This document shows, piece after piece, positions 34,606 to 43,805 of a stretch of 64,000 nt of DNA (positions are counted from its first letter, which is position 1; the number at the start of each line of letters is the position of its first letter). The position numbers and the translations under genes are program-made. The DNA is from Argonema antarcticum A004/B2 (lineage in GTDB: Bacteria > Cyanobacteriota > Cyanobacteriia > Cyanobacteriales > Aerosakkonemataceae). The notes below the pieces were generated by a model. The model worked only from the letters and a program-made list of their open reading frames with translations, was not told the DNA's origin and searched no databases. The DNA lies in NCBI RefSeq assembly GCF_023333585.1, contig NZ_JAIQZN010000009.1:1-64000 (forward strand), given 5' to 3'.

Positions 34606-35232
34606 CTAAGAAACTGTTTCACATAGACGCTTCAGGATTCGCAGAACATCATATAATTCATTTCCTGGGTTAAGAGTTACAAATGTCTTCGATAGACTAT
34701 ATTGCGGTCTTTCTCCTTTGATTAATTTGAGGAAGATAAAACTTCCTCCAGTCGTTATCATACCATAGCTGGGTTTTTCTGGGTGAGGATTGGCTAACAT
34801 ATAGGCAAGGATTTGGGCGCGTCCGGCTTCTATGGAAAAATCAAATTTTTTAGATTCGATAACCATTACCCAAAATTGGTCTTTTAGCACTAGAACATCT
34901 AGACTACCAGTAATGATAACACCTTCATCTTCTTCGGCAATGCTGACCGATTGTTCTGCTTTGACGTGAAAGGGAGCTAGATAAAAGTCACCGATAAATA
35001 AAATCGGGTCTAGCATTGACATTTTCACTACATTTTCGAGAACAGGTGGGTAGTTTAGTAGGTTAATGTAGCCTGCTTTGACTTTATCTAATTGTTGTTT
35101 TTCTAAGTCTGTGAGGTCGGGTAAATTCTCTTGCCACTCTCGAAAAAATTGCAGGTCTTCTACAAACTGAAGACTAAATTTGTCTATCAAGTCGCGGATG
35201 GTTATATTTTTAGCTTGGAATGTTTGAACCAT
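34606..35232 (-). CDS. PD-(D/E)XK nuclease-fold protein
   Basis: A 208-residue protein with a restriction-endonuclease-like core: GSLDVLVLKDQFWVMVIESKKFDFS supplies the Asp, then Glu-x-Lys, followed by AGRAQILAYMLANPHPEKPSYG. Cyanobacterial genomes have many such small proteins of unclear role. The frame opens at a TTG at 35283; the ATG at 35232 has GGAG 9 bases upstream. It lies between tldD and pmbA, with 74 and 50 bases to either side. Confidence 0.72.
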   Translation of the reverse strand: MVQTFQAKNITIRDLIDKFSLQFVEDLQFFREWQENLPDLTDLEKQQLDKVKAGYINLLNYPPVLENVVKMSMLDPILFIGDFYLAPFHVKAEQSVSIAEEDEGVIITGSLDVLVLKDQFWVMVIESKKFDFSIEAGRAQILAYMLANPHPEKPSYGMITTGGSFIFLKLIKGERPQYSLSKTFVTLNPGNELYDVLRILKRLCETVS

Positions 35233-35306
35233 TTTAAATTTCTCCGCTGTTGGTGGTAAATGAAAATAACTGACTACCCCCAATCCTTGGGGGTAACTGT
35301 GTCAAT

Positions 35307-36794
35307 TTATGATGCTCCTCCAATATGGATATTTCTCACTCGTACTGGTACGCAAGCATGAGTCATCTGTGCTACCTGCATTGGCTCACCTTTACCACAC
35401 ATATTTGTACCGCATTGTTGACGCTCGGAAGCGGGGCCGATCGCATCAACGCTATTCCAAAAATCAGTAGTCATGGAGTGGTAAGTCACATCTTTTAACA
35501 TTCCCACTACTTTGCCTTTTTCTACTTTCCAAAAGGCATCGCCGCCGAATTGGAAATTGCGTCTTTGTTGGTCGATCGAAAAACTGCCAATACCGTCAAT
35601 TAAAATCCCTTCTTCGGTATCCGCAATCATCTGTTCCAAAGTAGCAGTATGTTTACCACCATCAGGACCCGGTTGTAATCCTAAATTGGGAATCCGCACC
35701 ATCGGTACGCTAGACCAACTATCGGCGTAGGCGCAACCGTTGCTGCTGGGACGACCGAGGCGATAAGCTGTTTCGCGATCGGTGAGATAATCTACTAAGA
35801 TGCCATCTTTGACGACGTACCAATCTTGCGCGGGAACGCCTTCATCATCGTAGGCTATTGTGCTGCGTCCTCCCGGTTGGGTGCGATCGCATTTAAAATT
35901 CACCCAAGGTGCAGCATACTGGAGTTTGCCCAATTTATCGGTAGTGGCAAAACTGGTTCCGGCAAAGTTAGATTCGTACCCATAAACTCGATCGAGTTCG
36001 GTAGGATGTCCGACAGATTCGTGGATGGTTAACCAGACATTTGTTGGTTTGAGAATAAGCGTGGTACGAATACCAGAAGGACTTTTTGGCGCGTGAACTT
36101 TTTCGATCGCTTCTTCTGCAACCCGATTTACTTGGTTTAGCAAATCTTGGGTATCAATATATTCGTAACCTTTATTGAGGGGATGACGTTCGTAATTGCG
36201 ACTTTGTGCATCGCCGTTGGCAACAGCAGTGCAGCTAAATCCCGGATAGCTGCGATAGATTGTCTGTTGAATTAAAGAACCTTCTGTAGATGCAAAGGTT
36301 TTGTCTTCACGGGTGAATCGCAGAAAAGAATACGCTTTTTTAATGCCTTTGTCGCTATATTGAAGCAACTGGTCGTTGATTTTTAGCAACAGTTCGGCTT
36401 TCTCGATAATGGGTACAGTGAAAGGGTCAATTGCGATCGGAGTAATGTAGGTATCGCGGTAAGCTTCAACTGGTGCTAATTGTACCTTTGTTTGTTGGCT
36501 GAGGCGACTGGCTTTAGCGATTTCGATCGCCAAATCGACAATTCTTTCTACTTCCGCTGGCGTTTGGTTGTGACTGGCGGCGAAACCCCAAGCGCCATCC
36601 AGCAAGACGCGCACCCCAAACCCAGAACTAATATTGTCTGAAAGGTTTCCTAAAGAGCGATCGCGTGCTGTGAAGTTCTGAGAACGGTATGTGCAAAAGC
36701 GCACATCCCCGTACTCACAACCAGCACGGGTGATGCGATCGATCGCCAAGGTAGCTAAATCAGTGGTAGTGATGGAAGCAAGCGCCTGTGCCAT
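35307..36794 (-). CDS. tldD: Metallopeptidase TldD
   Basis: A 495-residue protein with the metal motif IHESVGHPTELDR (HExxxH, near residue 257), the C-terminal Cys cluster QQCGTNMCGKGEPMQVAQMTHACVPVRVRN, and GSLIQQTIYRSYPGFSCTAV. TldD is the catalytic subunit of the TldD/TldE protease, which cuts unfolded peptides in a sequence-independent way. The partner pmbA lies 751 bases downstream with one nuclease-fold gene between. Confidence 0.93.
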   Translation of the reverse strand: MAQALASITTTDLATLAIDRITRAGCEYGDVRFCTYRSQNFTARDRSLGNLSDNISSGFGVRVLLDGAWGFAASHNQTPAEVERIVDLAIEIAKASRLSQQTKVQLAPVEAYRDTYITPIAIDPFTVPIIEKAELLLKINDQLLQYSDKGIKKAYSFLRFTREDKTFASTEGSLIQQTIYRSYPGFSCTAVANGDAQSRNYERHPLNKGYEYIDTQDLLNQVNRVAEEAIEKVHAPKSPSGIRTTLILKPTNVWLTIHESVGHPTELDRVYGYESNFAGTSFATTDKLGKLQYAAPWVNFKCDRTQPGGRSTIAYDDEGVPAQDWYVVKDGILVDYLTDRETAYRLGRPSSNGCAYADSWSSVPMVRIPNLGLQPGPDGGKHTATLEQMIADTEEGILIDGIGSFSIDQQRRNFQFGGDAFWKVEKGKVVGMLKDVTYHSMTTDFWNSVDAIGPASERQQCGTNMCGKGEPMQVAQMTHACVPVRVRNIHIGGAS

Positions 36795-36866
36795 AACAAG
36801 TCCTACGCTAGATCAAAAATCTATTCTAGCGATTGAGCAAGGCTACCAACTATCGCCGGGACAGTA

Positions 36867-36970
36867 GAACCCCACCCCCTTGCCCCCTCCCCTCCCCGCC
36901 ACAGGGAGGGGAGTATTTCTCCCCCTCTCCGAGGTCGGAGAGGGGGTTAGGGGGGAGAGGTTTCTCCCGG
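36867..36970. repeat. G/C-run dispersed repeat block
   Basis: Contains CCCACCCCCTTGCCCCCTCC, CCACAGGGAGGGGAG and CCTCTCCGAGGTCGGAGAGG (a hairpin), then GGGGGTTAGGGGGGAGAGG. It lies upstream of tldD and downstream of the DM13 gene. It resembles other common intergenic repeats of cyanobacteria and has no coding character. Confidence 0.6.
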
Positions 36971-37027
36971 CGATAATTGGTAGACGTGAGCAACTTGCAA
37001 ATATTACGTGAAGTACACCGCTGTAAA

Positions 37028-37552
37028 TTATCGAGTAGTAGCGTTCCTAGCACTACCAAGCATGGCATAACCAAAAGTTGCGTTAGCCATACGGCACCAT
37101 ATAGCCACAGATTTGAAGTTTGATATATTGATGGCAGCAGGAATTGGGTAGCGTTGTGTACCGCTGAATTTTTGTAATTTACCCAGATTCACATAAGTGC
37201 TTGGATCTTGATAGGACTGAGGCGGCTTATCAGCAGTTTCTAAGAGAACATGGAGATCGGGCCCTTGATCGCTTGTCCGAAAAGCCCCATCCAACTCTAA
37301 GTAGCGTCGCCCATTTTCTCTGACAATTCGAGCTGTTCCAGTGGTAGGTTTTTCTGCTGCAACAAAAGTGCCAGACATCATAACTGCTGACATATTTTGG
37401 GCCATAGCATCTTTAGTAAGCGTTAAGTTTGCCCCCGGATTCATTGCATTAGAAGATGGATTTCCCGATACTCGCGCTGCATACCCCGAAATTGAGAAAG
37501 CGGAGGCTAAAAAAGAAGTAGCGCCTAGTAATACCAATTGTTTGAATTTCAT
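37028..37552 (-). CDS. Exported DM13-domain protein
   Basis: A 174-residue protein with a signal peptide (residues 1-25, LVLLGATSFLASAFSISGYA) and a DM13 domain: SGTFVAAEKPTTGTARIVREN, FRTSDQGPDLHVLLE, YVNLGKLQKFSGTQRYPIP and SVAIWCRMANATFGYAML, with the conserved near-C-terminal Cys in WCRM. DM13 is a suspected redox or electron-transfer domain. The frame opens upstream to 37714, but GAGGAG 9 bases before the ATG at 37552 fixes the start. Confidence 0.87.
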   Translation of the reverse strand: MKFKQLVLLGATSFLASAFSISGYAARVSGNPSSNAMNPGANLTLTKDAMAQNMSAVMMSGTFVAAEKPTTGTARIVRENGRRYLELDGAFRTSDQGPDLHVLLETADKPPQSYQDPSTYVNLGKLQKFSGTQRYPIPAAINISNFKSVAIWCRMANATFGYAMLGSARNATTR

Positions 37553-38367
37553 CGATTTTAACTCCTCAAGACAATTTTTGCCTTGCGATATGTAGGTTTT
37601 TGATTTGGCTTTAAAAGTATTGTTGCTCAATAACTTTGGTTTAAAATGATTTTGAACTGATAATTTTGCTAAAAAATGCTGAGATTTCCCTGAGAAATTC
37701 AACGAATTTGCCAAAATATATCAATTCTGGGATGATGGGAAACCCTTAACGTGCGGTACGGGAGGGTTTAGCCGATCGTCATTGGTGCTTTCCCGATCGC
37801 CAGCAATCAAAACCCGCCCAAAAGATGATATTTTTTACAGGGAAATTCCTAAGTAACTTTTCGGGATTCAATTATACACATCAAACATAGCTCAGTATAT
37901 TTACGGCTTTCACAGCCGTTGGTATAGCTAGGGACTAGGGGCTAGGGGCTAGGGGCTAGGGAAGAGGGAAGAGGGAAGAGGGAAGAGGTTACTCCGTAAG
38001 GGATTATGGACTTCATGTAACAGTTGGAGTTGGCTTAATCGCCCTGGCGGTTGCTATATGATTGTGACTGTAGCAATTTTGTGTTTAAATTAAAGTAACT
38101 ATTGCAATTTGTTCAAAATTTTTGACGCCCAAACCTGAAAGTATAATGCAATACAGCATGGTGGGCTGTCAAACAGGAAGCGGGTGCATCTACCTTCGGT
38201 GACCAGACGATCGGCAAGTCAAGCGTGAAGCTAGCTTCAGAAGCTAACCAACAAATACTGCGAAATTTGTCTGATGCAGCCGGATCTTGGGAGAAGATTA
38301 AATGGCCGATCGATCTTAGGCGCAAGTGTCTGCGATCGAATCGTGCAGTCAATTTAAAGTCAGATTT
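37553..38367. other. Long intergenic region before the REC-cyclase gene
   Basis: About 800 bases with no credible gene. It contains the composite TATAGC repeat at 37923-38059. Nearer the cyclase gene is TATAAT at 38142-38147, with TTGACG only 14 bases before it, too close for a standard promoter. The stretch 38150-38340 has several short self-complementary words (for example AGCTTCAGAAGCT around 38233) and could be a structured leader, but I see no known riboswitch. Confidence 0.4.
37923..38059. repeat. Composite TATAGC repeat copy
   Basis: Starts TATAGCTAGGGACTAGGGG, has four GAAGAGG units, then GTAAGGGATTATGGACT and AACAGTTGGAGTTGGCTTAA, and ends GCGGTTGCTATA. Very similar to 56841-56970. 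Confidence 0.75.
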
Positions 38368-39531
38368 ATGCAGAATCGCCCGCCCCGCATTCTACTGGTA
38401 GATGACGAGCCGAATAACATTCGCTTATTAGAAGCGTTATTGCAGTCAGAAGACTACATAACTTTGGCTGCGTCTTCTGGAGTCGAAGCACTGGCAATTG
38501 CCAACGCATCGCCGCCGGACATCATCTTGCTGGATATTATGATGCCGGAGATGGATGGCTTTGAGGTATGCAAGCAACTGCGAGCCGATCCGAAGTGCCA
38601 AACATTACCCGTGATTTTCCTGACAGCTTTGGATGATGACCATTCCAGGCTGCGAGGATTGGAGTTGATGGGAGATGACTATTTGACGAAGCCGATCAAA
38701 AGTCAGTTGCTGCTAACGAAAATCGCTAGCATTTGGCGGCTTCAACAAATGCGATCGCAACAAATTCAGCAACAAGTTAGCGAAGAACTCAGGGAAAAAA
38801 ACAAACTGCAACTCTGCGCTGCTTGGAACATTAATCAAGCGCTTTCAGAAAAATTGCGGCTGTTTGTGCCAGATCAATATCTCCGCCGCATTGCGCCCAG
38901 CGGTGTCGAATCTATTCAGTTAGGTAATGCTAAAGAAGAAGAAATTTCTGTTTTATTCGGGGATATTCGTGGGTTTACTACTATTTCAGAATCCCAGTCA
39001 GCTAGCGAAACTTTTAATTGGTTAAATGCTTTCTTTACGCAGATGAACTCTTGCATCATCGCCCACAACGGTTTTATTGATAAATACCTGGGTGATGCGC
39101 TAATGGCCGTTTTCGATCGCAGCGGACACCACGCGCAGGATGCCTTAAGTGCGGCGGTGATGATGCAAGAAAGTTTGAGCGAGTTTAATGGCGGACGCGA
39201 TCGCTACAATCTAACTCAACCGCTCAAAATCGGCATTGGCATTCACTCAGGAAAGGCTGTGATTGGTGCGTTGGGTGCCGACTCGCGTCTAGACTCGACG
39301 GTAATAGGAGATGTGGTAAATACAGCGGCGCGATTGGAAGAATTGACAAAACATTACAATTGTGGTATCATTACCAGCGAAGCATCAATCGCTCAATTAA
39401 ATCAACCAGAATTATTTCATCTGCGCTGGATCGATCGCGTCGTTCCGAGAGGCAAACAACAAGCGCAAGACATCTACGAAGTGCTGGGAACCGCAACACA
39501 GCCGCTTAACGTTGCGCGAGTCCTAACTTAG
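38368..39531 (+). CDS. Response regulator with adenylate/guanylate cyclase output
   Basis: A 387-residue protein. The receiver domain has RILLVDDEPNNIRLLEALL, phospho-Asp in IILLDIMMPEMDGFEV and Lys in DYLTKPIKSQ. A coiled-coil linker precedes a class III nucleotide cyclase: EEISVLFGDIRGFTTISESQ with metal-binding Asp, DKYLGDALMAVF with the second, and ADSRLDSTVIGDVVNTAARLEE. It should make cAMP in response to phosphorylation. The frame opens at 38326; the ATG at 38368 starts the receiver. No cognate kinase is adjacent. Confidence 0.92.
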   Translation: MQNRPPRILLVDDEPNNIRLLEALLQSEDYITLAASSGVEALAIANASPPDIILLDIMMPEMDGFEVCKQLRADPKCQTLPVIFLTALDDDHSRLRGLELMGDDYLTKPIKSQLLLTKIASIWRLQQMRSQQIQQQVSEELREKNKLQLCAAWNINQALSEKLRLFVPDQYLRRIAPSGVESIQLGNAKEEEISVLFGDIRGFTTISESQSASETFNWLNAFFTQMNSCIIAHNGFIDKYLGDALMAVFDRSGHHAQDALSAAVMMQESLSEFNGGRDRYNLTQPLKIGIGIHSGKAVIGALGADSRLDSTVIGDVVNTAARLEELTKHYNCGIITSEASIAQLNQPELFHLRWIDRVVPRGKQQAQDIYEVLGTATQPLNVARVLT

Positions 39532-39614
39532 GGATTTCCTACTCTCTTGAGCCACTCTCCCGTTTTCTAAACGCCCCTTGTGGGCGAAACAAATCTGAAA
39601 TCTGAAATTTGCAA

Positions 39615-39722
39615 TTATAGCAACCGATGAAAGGCGGTTAGGACAACTCCAACTCTTACCTCTAGTCCTTCTATCCCTTACTGCGTAACCTTTTTCCCTC
39701 TTCCCTAGCCCCTAGCTATATT
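39615..39722. repeat. Composite TATAGC repeat copy, inverted
   Basis: Starts TTATAGCAACCGATGAAAGG, contains CAACTCCAACTCTTACC and CCCTCTTCCCTAGCCCC, and ends CTAGCTATA. It is the reverse complement type of 37923-38059 and ends against the stop codon of the gene at 39723. Confidence 0.75.
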
Positions 39723-40331
39723 TTACGATCGGCCCGACTGTACCATCCAAACGAGAAAGCCCAAGATTTGCTCAACTGGAGGGAGAGGGTAATCTGTAAG
39801 GTCAATGGACGCGCATTGCCCTTCCAACTTAAGAAACCGCCAAACCGTGCCACTACTCACCGTTCCGTAAATCGTCGAGATAGGCTGTTGTTTTTGTTGG
39901 TTAAAGCGTTGAGCTGCCACCATTTCCGCGAGGCATTGCCCTAGAGCAGGTTTAAGATCTTCCTTCTTGGCTTCCACCACAATAACCGCAGGGGCTTTGA
40001 TAAATAGCTGCTCTGGGGAACGACTAAGGAGAAAGTCAACATAGCCTGTGAGTTCAGCCTCCGGTTCCACATTGAATTCCTCGCCAGAGAAAACGCTAAT
40101 CTGTCCTTTGAGTTGGCGTTTTACCTCTAATAACACAGGATTAATGATACCTTCAGAACGGGCTTTCTCGCTACTCACCGCGATCGCCCAGGGAATCGTT
40201 TCCTTAAGAATATCTTGAAGCAAAGGAGTAGGAGTGACAGAGGGAATTTCTGGCAGGAAGCGCCCCCCTTCAACGATTGTGAGATGGAAATCTTCTACAG
40301 CTTTGCTGAGAGTGAAATTACTGTAAGGCAT
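39723..40331 (-). CDS. PD-(D/E)XK nuclease-fold protein
   Basis: A 202-residue protein with a restriction-endonuclease-like core GYVDFLLSRSPEQLF...AVIVVEAKKEDLKPALGQC (Asp, then Glu-x-Lys) and the following helix LAEMVAAQRFNQQ. Similar proteins are numerous in cyanobacterial genomes and often lack a modification partner. No methyltransferase lies nearby. Single gene, ending exactly at a repeat. Confidence 0.75.
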   Translation of the reverse strand: MPYSNFTLSKAVEDFHLTIVEGGRFLPEIPSVTPTPLLQDILKETIPWAIAVSSEKARSEGIINPVLLEVKRQLKGQISVFSGEEFNVEPEAELTGYVDFLLSRSPEQLFIKAPAVIVVEAKKEDLKPALGQCLAEMVAAQRFNQQKQQPISTIYGTVSSGTVWRFLKLEGQCASIDLTDYPLPPVEQILGFLVWMVQSGRS

Positions 40332-40470
40332 AGGTTCGTAATCTTTTTTCCCCGCTGCTAAGTTACTAACGGAATTTCTAAGGGGCGCTAAACTGAATTA
40401 TACAGCGCCCCAAGCGATCGATCTGGTGCGGGTGTTAAGTTAATTGATGTTTGATTGACATGAGGTAAAG

Positions 40471-40486
40471 AGAAACCGGGTTTCTG
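40471..40486. repeat. GAAACCGGGTTTC single unit
   Basis: One AGAAACCGGGTTTCT palindrome in the gap 40332-40561 between two minus-strand genes. The rest of this gap shows nothing recognisable. Confidence 0.65.
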
Positions 40487-40561
40487 GCGTTGACTTCATT
40501 CATCGGAGGTCAGTTATAGATAGTCAAGCAAATACGGATGTTTGATTTTTTGGGTTTATGT

Positions 40562-40834
40562 TCATCTATCTTCTGGTCGCCAAATAGTGGAAACAGACTG
40601 AGGTTGGGGTGCGTCGGTGGAATCGATCGCAGTCGGGATCTGGTTTTGGCTAGCCTGGAATTCCGACATTTTACCACGGAACGGCCAGCCCGATCGCTTA
40701 TCGTAGTTGGATGCTAGAGCCAAAAACACCCCACCCACAATAAACACCGGCAATGGCAGCGCTAAGTGTTTCATCCATTCAAAAAGTTGTGCCAACGCAA
40801 ACAAAAGTAGGAAACTGGCAAGCCAGACTCTCAT
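40562..40834 (-). CDS. Small conserved membrane protein
   Basis: A 90-residue protein with two hydrophobic helices (LASFLLLFALAQLFEW and LPLPVFIVGGVFLALAS) followed by a basic stretch with KRSGWPFRG and a soluble Pro/Gln-rich tail. The general form and the position after the helices match small cyanobacterial membrane proteins of unknown function. Its ATG is preceded by AGGTG. Confidence 0.7.
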   Translation of the reverse strand: MRVWLASFLLLFALAQLFEWMKHLALPLPVFIVGGVFLALASNYDKRSGWPFRGKMSEFQASQNQIPTAIDSTDAPQPQSVSTIWRPEDR

Positions 40835-41005
40835 CTTTACACCTCAAGCACTCCAACAACTCTAGCAGATTTTCGCTCGCAGATTTTAAATTTTTGCCAG
40901 ATATTTTTTTCTTGGGTAGTCAATTTAGCAATTATTTTTTAAATTAGTATTAACATGGCTTGATATGCGCCCGTACCTTAAAAACCGTGGGAATGTCTTG
41001 AAATT

Positions 41006-42010
41006 ATGACAAAATTTGCTACCTACTTACATCCTCATACCTGCTATACATCTAAACCAAGTAGTAACCTTTCTTTCGTCGGACACTCTTTACCACATTA
41101 CAGCAAAATCAGGCACGAACTTGAGAAAGCACTGGCTGATTATCCAACCCTAAGCGTGAGAAATGTTGAATACACCGAATATCTTCGAGTACACGCAGAT
41201 AGGTATCTCATACAGTTAGCTCTAATGGCATTGGATAAACCTTTAAAGAAGAAGCCAAAATTAAGTATTGAATGCCAAAATCTAGAATATTGCCTACCAG
41301 GTTATTTATATGGTTTAGGAGGAATGATCGAAGCCATAGACAATATGAAAAAAGGCATTTTAGAACGCGCCTACTGCTTCAGTTTAGTAGGTCATCACGC
41401 ACACAAAGATTGGGGACACGGATATTCTTTGCTCAATCCTTTGGCCGCTGCCGCCCGGTATGCTCAGTCTCAAGGTTTTCATAAAATACTAATTGTAGAT
41501 TGGGATATTCATCATGGAGATGGAACTCAGTCGATTTTTAGCCACGATCCGAGCGTTTACTGTATAAGTATCCATAGCGTTGCCGATTTATATATGGCTA
41601 AAGCATCTGACCTCAAAGCAGGTACAACAACACAAGGAGAAGAAGTTGGACACTGCAATATTCCTATTCTATCTCAAACATTTAAAGATGACTTGTTTGA
41701 TAAAATTAACTTGAATGGTAAATTTTATAGAGGTAAGGAAAGTTTGCCTAGATTTCAATTAGCGCTGGAGCAGCTACCCTGGAATCCTGATTTAATATTG
41801 ATATTTTCAGGATACGATTCTCATAAAGATGATTGCGGTCAAGGAATTACAGATTGGACAAATCAAGACTTTAAATTATTAACCGAATATGTACTAAATT
41901 TAGCTACAAGAGTCTCTTGTCCTGTTCTATCCAGTCACGGTGGAGGGTATAAGTTACCTGTGACGATATCGGCAGCAGTCAGTCATGTAGGAGTTTTAGC
42001 TAATTATTAA
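41006..42010 (+). CDS. Histone deacetylase-family (acetylpolyamine amidohydrolase-like) protein
   Basis: A 334-residue zinc hydrolase of the HDAC superfamily. Motifs: SLVGHHAHKDWGHGYSL (active-site His pair region), ILIVDWDIHHGDGTQSIF (the zinc ligands and DxHHGxGT), LILIFSGYDSHKDDCG (third ligand) and VLSSHGGGYKLP. Bacterial members deacetylate polyamines, acetoin-related substrates or proteins. The gene is more AT-rich and poorer in HIP1 sites than neighbours, hinting at acquisition. Single gene. Confidence 0.88.
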   Translation: MTKFATYLHPHTCYTSKPSSNLSFVGHSLPHYSKIRHELEKALADYPTLSVRNVEYTEYLRVHADRYLIQLALMALDKPLKKKPKLSIECQNLEYCLPGYLYGLGGMIEAIDNMKKGILERAYCFSLVGHHAHKDWGHGYSLLNPLAAAARYAQSQGFHKILIVDWDIHHGDGTQSIFSHDPSVYCISIHSVADLYMAKASDLKAGTTTQGEEVGHCNIPILSQTFKDDLFDKINLNGKFYRGKESLPRFQLALEQLPWNPDLILIFSGYDSHKDDCGQGITDWTNQDFKLLTEYVLNLATRVSCPVLSSHGGGYKLPVTISAAVSHVGVLANY

Positions 42011-42172
42011 GTAAATTTATCACGTGGGGCTTTCAGGGTTTGTTGGCAATTGATAACCAAGATGCTGAAAGTCTGGGATGGCGTCTCGATCGCCTTCCAC
42101 TCAAATTAACTTATAATAAAGATCGTACATTCATTCTATAGCAGGATAGACAAAAATGATCGCGCTGATTCT

Positions 42173-42206
42173 AGAAACCCGGTTTCTTTAAGAAACCGGG
42201 TTTCTG
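42173..42206. repeat. Inverted pair of GAAACC(C/G)GGTTTC units
   Basis: AGAAACCCGGTTTCT and AGAAACCGGGTTTCT are directly adjacent, giving a strong hairpin between the convergent deacetylase and the gene ending at 42246. It could serve as a two-way terminator. Confidence 0.7.
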
Positions 42207-42245
42207 GGTGGGGAATAAGGGTGCGATCGCTTGTCAAATAGGAAA

Positions 42246-42677
42246 TTAAAACTCCCATTGATGGTTTGGATCGTCAAGGGCTTCTCTAACAGATGATAAA
42301 TCAGCGAGGTCTTTGAATGGGCTAGACTTGGCTATTTCTGTGATGGAATTCAGGGCTAAAGTTAACTGGTTATTATTACCGTCTGCTATTGCCATATCTA
42401 CTTTTTCAAACAGAAAGCAAAAGTTTTCGGCACGTTCATCAAAGGATCGATCGAGATACTTTATTAGAGCGTCACGTTGAGCGTTAACTTGAGCGATTGT
42501 TGCTTTTTCCCAGGCTTCAATTCCACGCCGCTTAGTTTGCTCTTGCTCAGCAACTATTTTGTACTCGGTGTAGGCTAACACAATATCACGCAAGCATTCA
42601 GCCGGATTGGTGAATACAGTAACACCTTGTACAACGCCTTGTGCAACCACTTCTACAGGAACTTTTTTGGCTGTCAT
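42246..42677 (-). CDS. Hypothetical helical protein, partner of the glycine-rich membrane protein
   Basis: A 143-residue mainly helical protein: YTEYKIVAEQEQTKRRGIEAWEKATIA, then RDALIKYLDRSFDERAENF and the end KSSPFKDLADLSSVREALDDPN. No family name is known to me. It starts two bases after the stop of the preceding gene, so both are certainly one transcription and translation unit. Confidence 0.7.
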   Translation of the reverse strand: MTAKKVPVEVVAQGVVQGVTVFTNPAECLRDIVLAYTEYKIVAEQEQTKRRGIEAWEKATIAQVNAQRDALIKYLDRSFDERAENFCFLFEKVDMAIADGNNNQLTLALNSITEIAKSSPFKDLADLSSVREALDDPNHQWEF

Positions 42678-42679
42678 AT

Positions 42680-43582
42680 CTATTTACCTGGTAAAATGTG
42701 GTATTTCTCTAAGATAGTTACAGTGCCAAGGTTAAGCTTACCTTCGCTGTTTAAGACAGGGGTTTTCAAAATTTCTACAAGTCCCTTCATCAGAAGTCCT
42801 ACTTCTTGAAACTTCTCGGCATCCCTTTTTGAATCAAAAGGTTGAGATTCCAGTTGGTTAAGACCTAAAATAGCACGAGTGTTAAGAGATCCAAAGACAC
42901 CCCTCAATTCAGTAATCCGTCGTTTAACCTCTTGCGAATAATCTTTGGCAAGGTTAATCTCAGCGATCGCTTTGTTGACTTTGGCTTCATGTTCCCGCGC
43001 CTTTGTCATGGCTTTCTCACCTTCACGTTTAGCCATAAAGCCCCCAATGAGCAAAGCCGGAGCAATAGTTATACCGCCCAGTACAGCAGCACCAACAGCC
43101 ATACCACCGCCACCCGCTGCGATCGCTCCACCGCCAAACCATGCTAAGGTTGCGTTCCAAGCTGCTGCTCCGCTAAGGGTTGAAATGGCTGTTCCAGTGC
43201 TTGCTGCTCCTATTGAGGTAGCAACACCTATGGCTCCACCATATCCCGCTGCTGCCGCCCCAGCCGCTTTAACGCCACCTTCAAAAAACTTTTCTGCTCC
43301 TATAGCCGCAGCTTTGTACTCATTGATTTGCTGAACTGAAAAGTCCATCCCCTCTAAAAGTCGCTTTTCGCTTTCAGAAGCCCGCCGCCCATTGCTTTCA
43401 AGGAAAGCAATAAAACGCCCAATTGTATTTCTTATAACACCAAGTTGGAATTGACCATACTCTTCTGCCCATTTGTTTGTAGCTTCTTCGTCTTTTTTCA
43501 ATTGTGCAACAGCACGTTCATATCGCTCTTGAGCTTGTTTTGCAAGTTCATTAGCTTTTTGACCTGGGTAGAATGAAGGCAT
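42680..43582 (-). CDS. Glycine-rich membrane-inserting protein with coiled coils
   Basis: A 300-residue protein. N-terminal coiled coil (ANELAKQAQERYERAVAQLKK). A central hydrophobic, Gly/Ala-rich region (about 105-180) with long GxxxG-like runs such as GGAIGVATSIGAAS and FGGGAIAAGGGGMAVGAAVLGG forms probable glycine-zipper membrane helices. A second coiled coil (AKREGEKAMTKAREHEAKV) and a soluble end follow. This is the layout of pore-forming or membrane-perturbing effectors, but the function is not shown. It forms a tight two-gene unit with the 143-residue protein downstream. Confidence 0.72.
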   Translation of the reverse strand: MPSFYPGQKANELAKQAQERYERAVAQLKKDEEATNKWAEEYGQFQLGVIRNTIGRFIAFLESNGRRASESEKRLLEGMDFSVQQINEYKAAAIGAEKFFEGGVKAAGAAAAGYGGAIGVATSIGAASTGTAISTLSGAAAWNATLAWFGGGAIAAGGGGMAVGAAVLGGITIAPALLIGGFMAKREGEKAMTKAREHEAKVNKAIAEINLAKDYSQEVKRRITELRGVFGSLNTRAILGLNQLESQPFDSKRDAEKFQEVGLLMKGLVEILKTPVLNSEGKLNLGTVTILEKYHILPGK

Positions 43583-43805
43583 AAAATACTCTTAATGGTT
43601 TGTAGTTTTTAGCAATTTTAAGAACAGGCGATCGCATTATTTCTGTTACTGCATCCGCAAAAAGCAAATATCCTAGTGATTTCCACCAGAAATCATGCCT
43701 GAGCCTGTTTTACCTCATACTAAGCCATCTATACTTAACCAAAAACTAATAAGCACTAGGTATTATGCTAGAATTCGATTAGGAATTTTCTGAGTACTCC
43801 CGAAA

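Noticed and set aside
38122-38147. TTGACG and TATAAT as a promoter of the REC-cyclase gene
   Set aside because: The spacing of 14 bases is too short for a standard sigma-70 promoter, so it is only mentioned in the region note.
42945-43334. 129-codon plus-strand frame rich in Ala and Pro
   Set aside because: It is the antisense of the Gly/Ala-rich part of the membrane protein on the minus strand.
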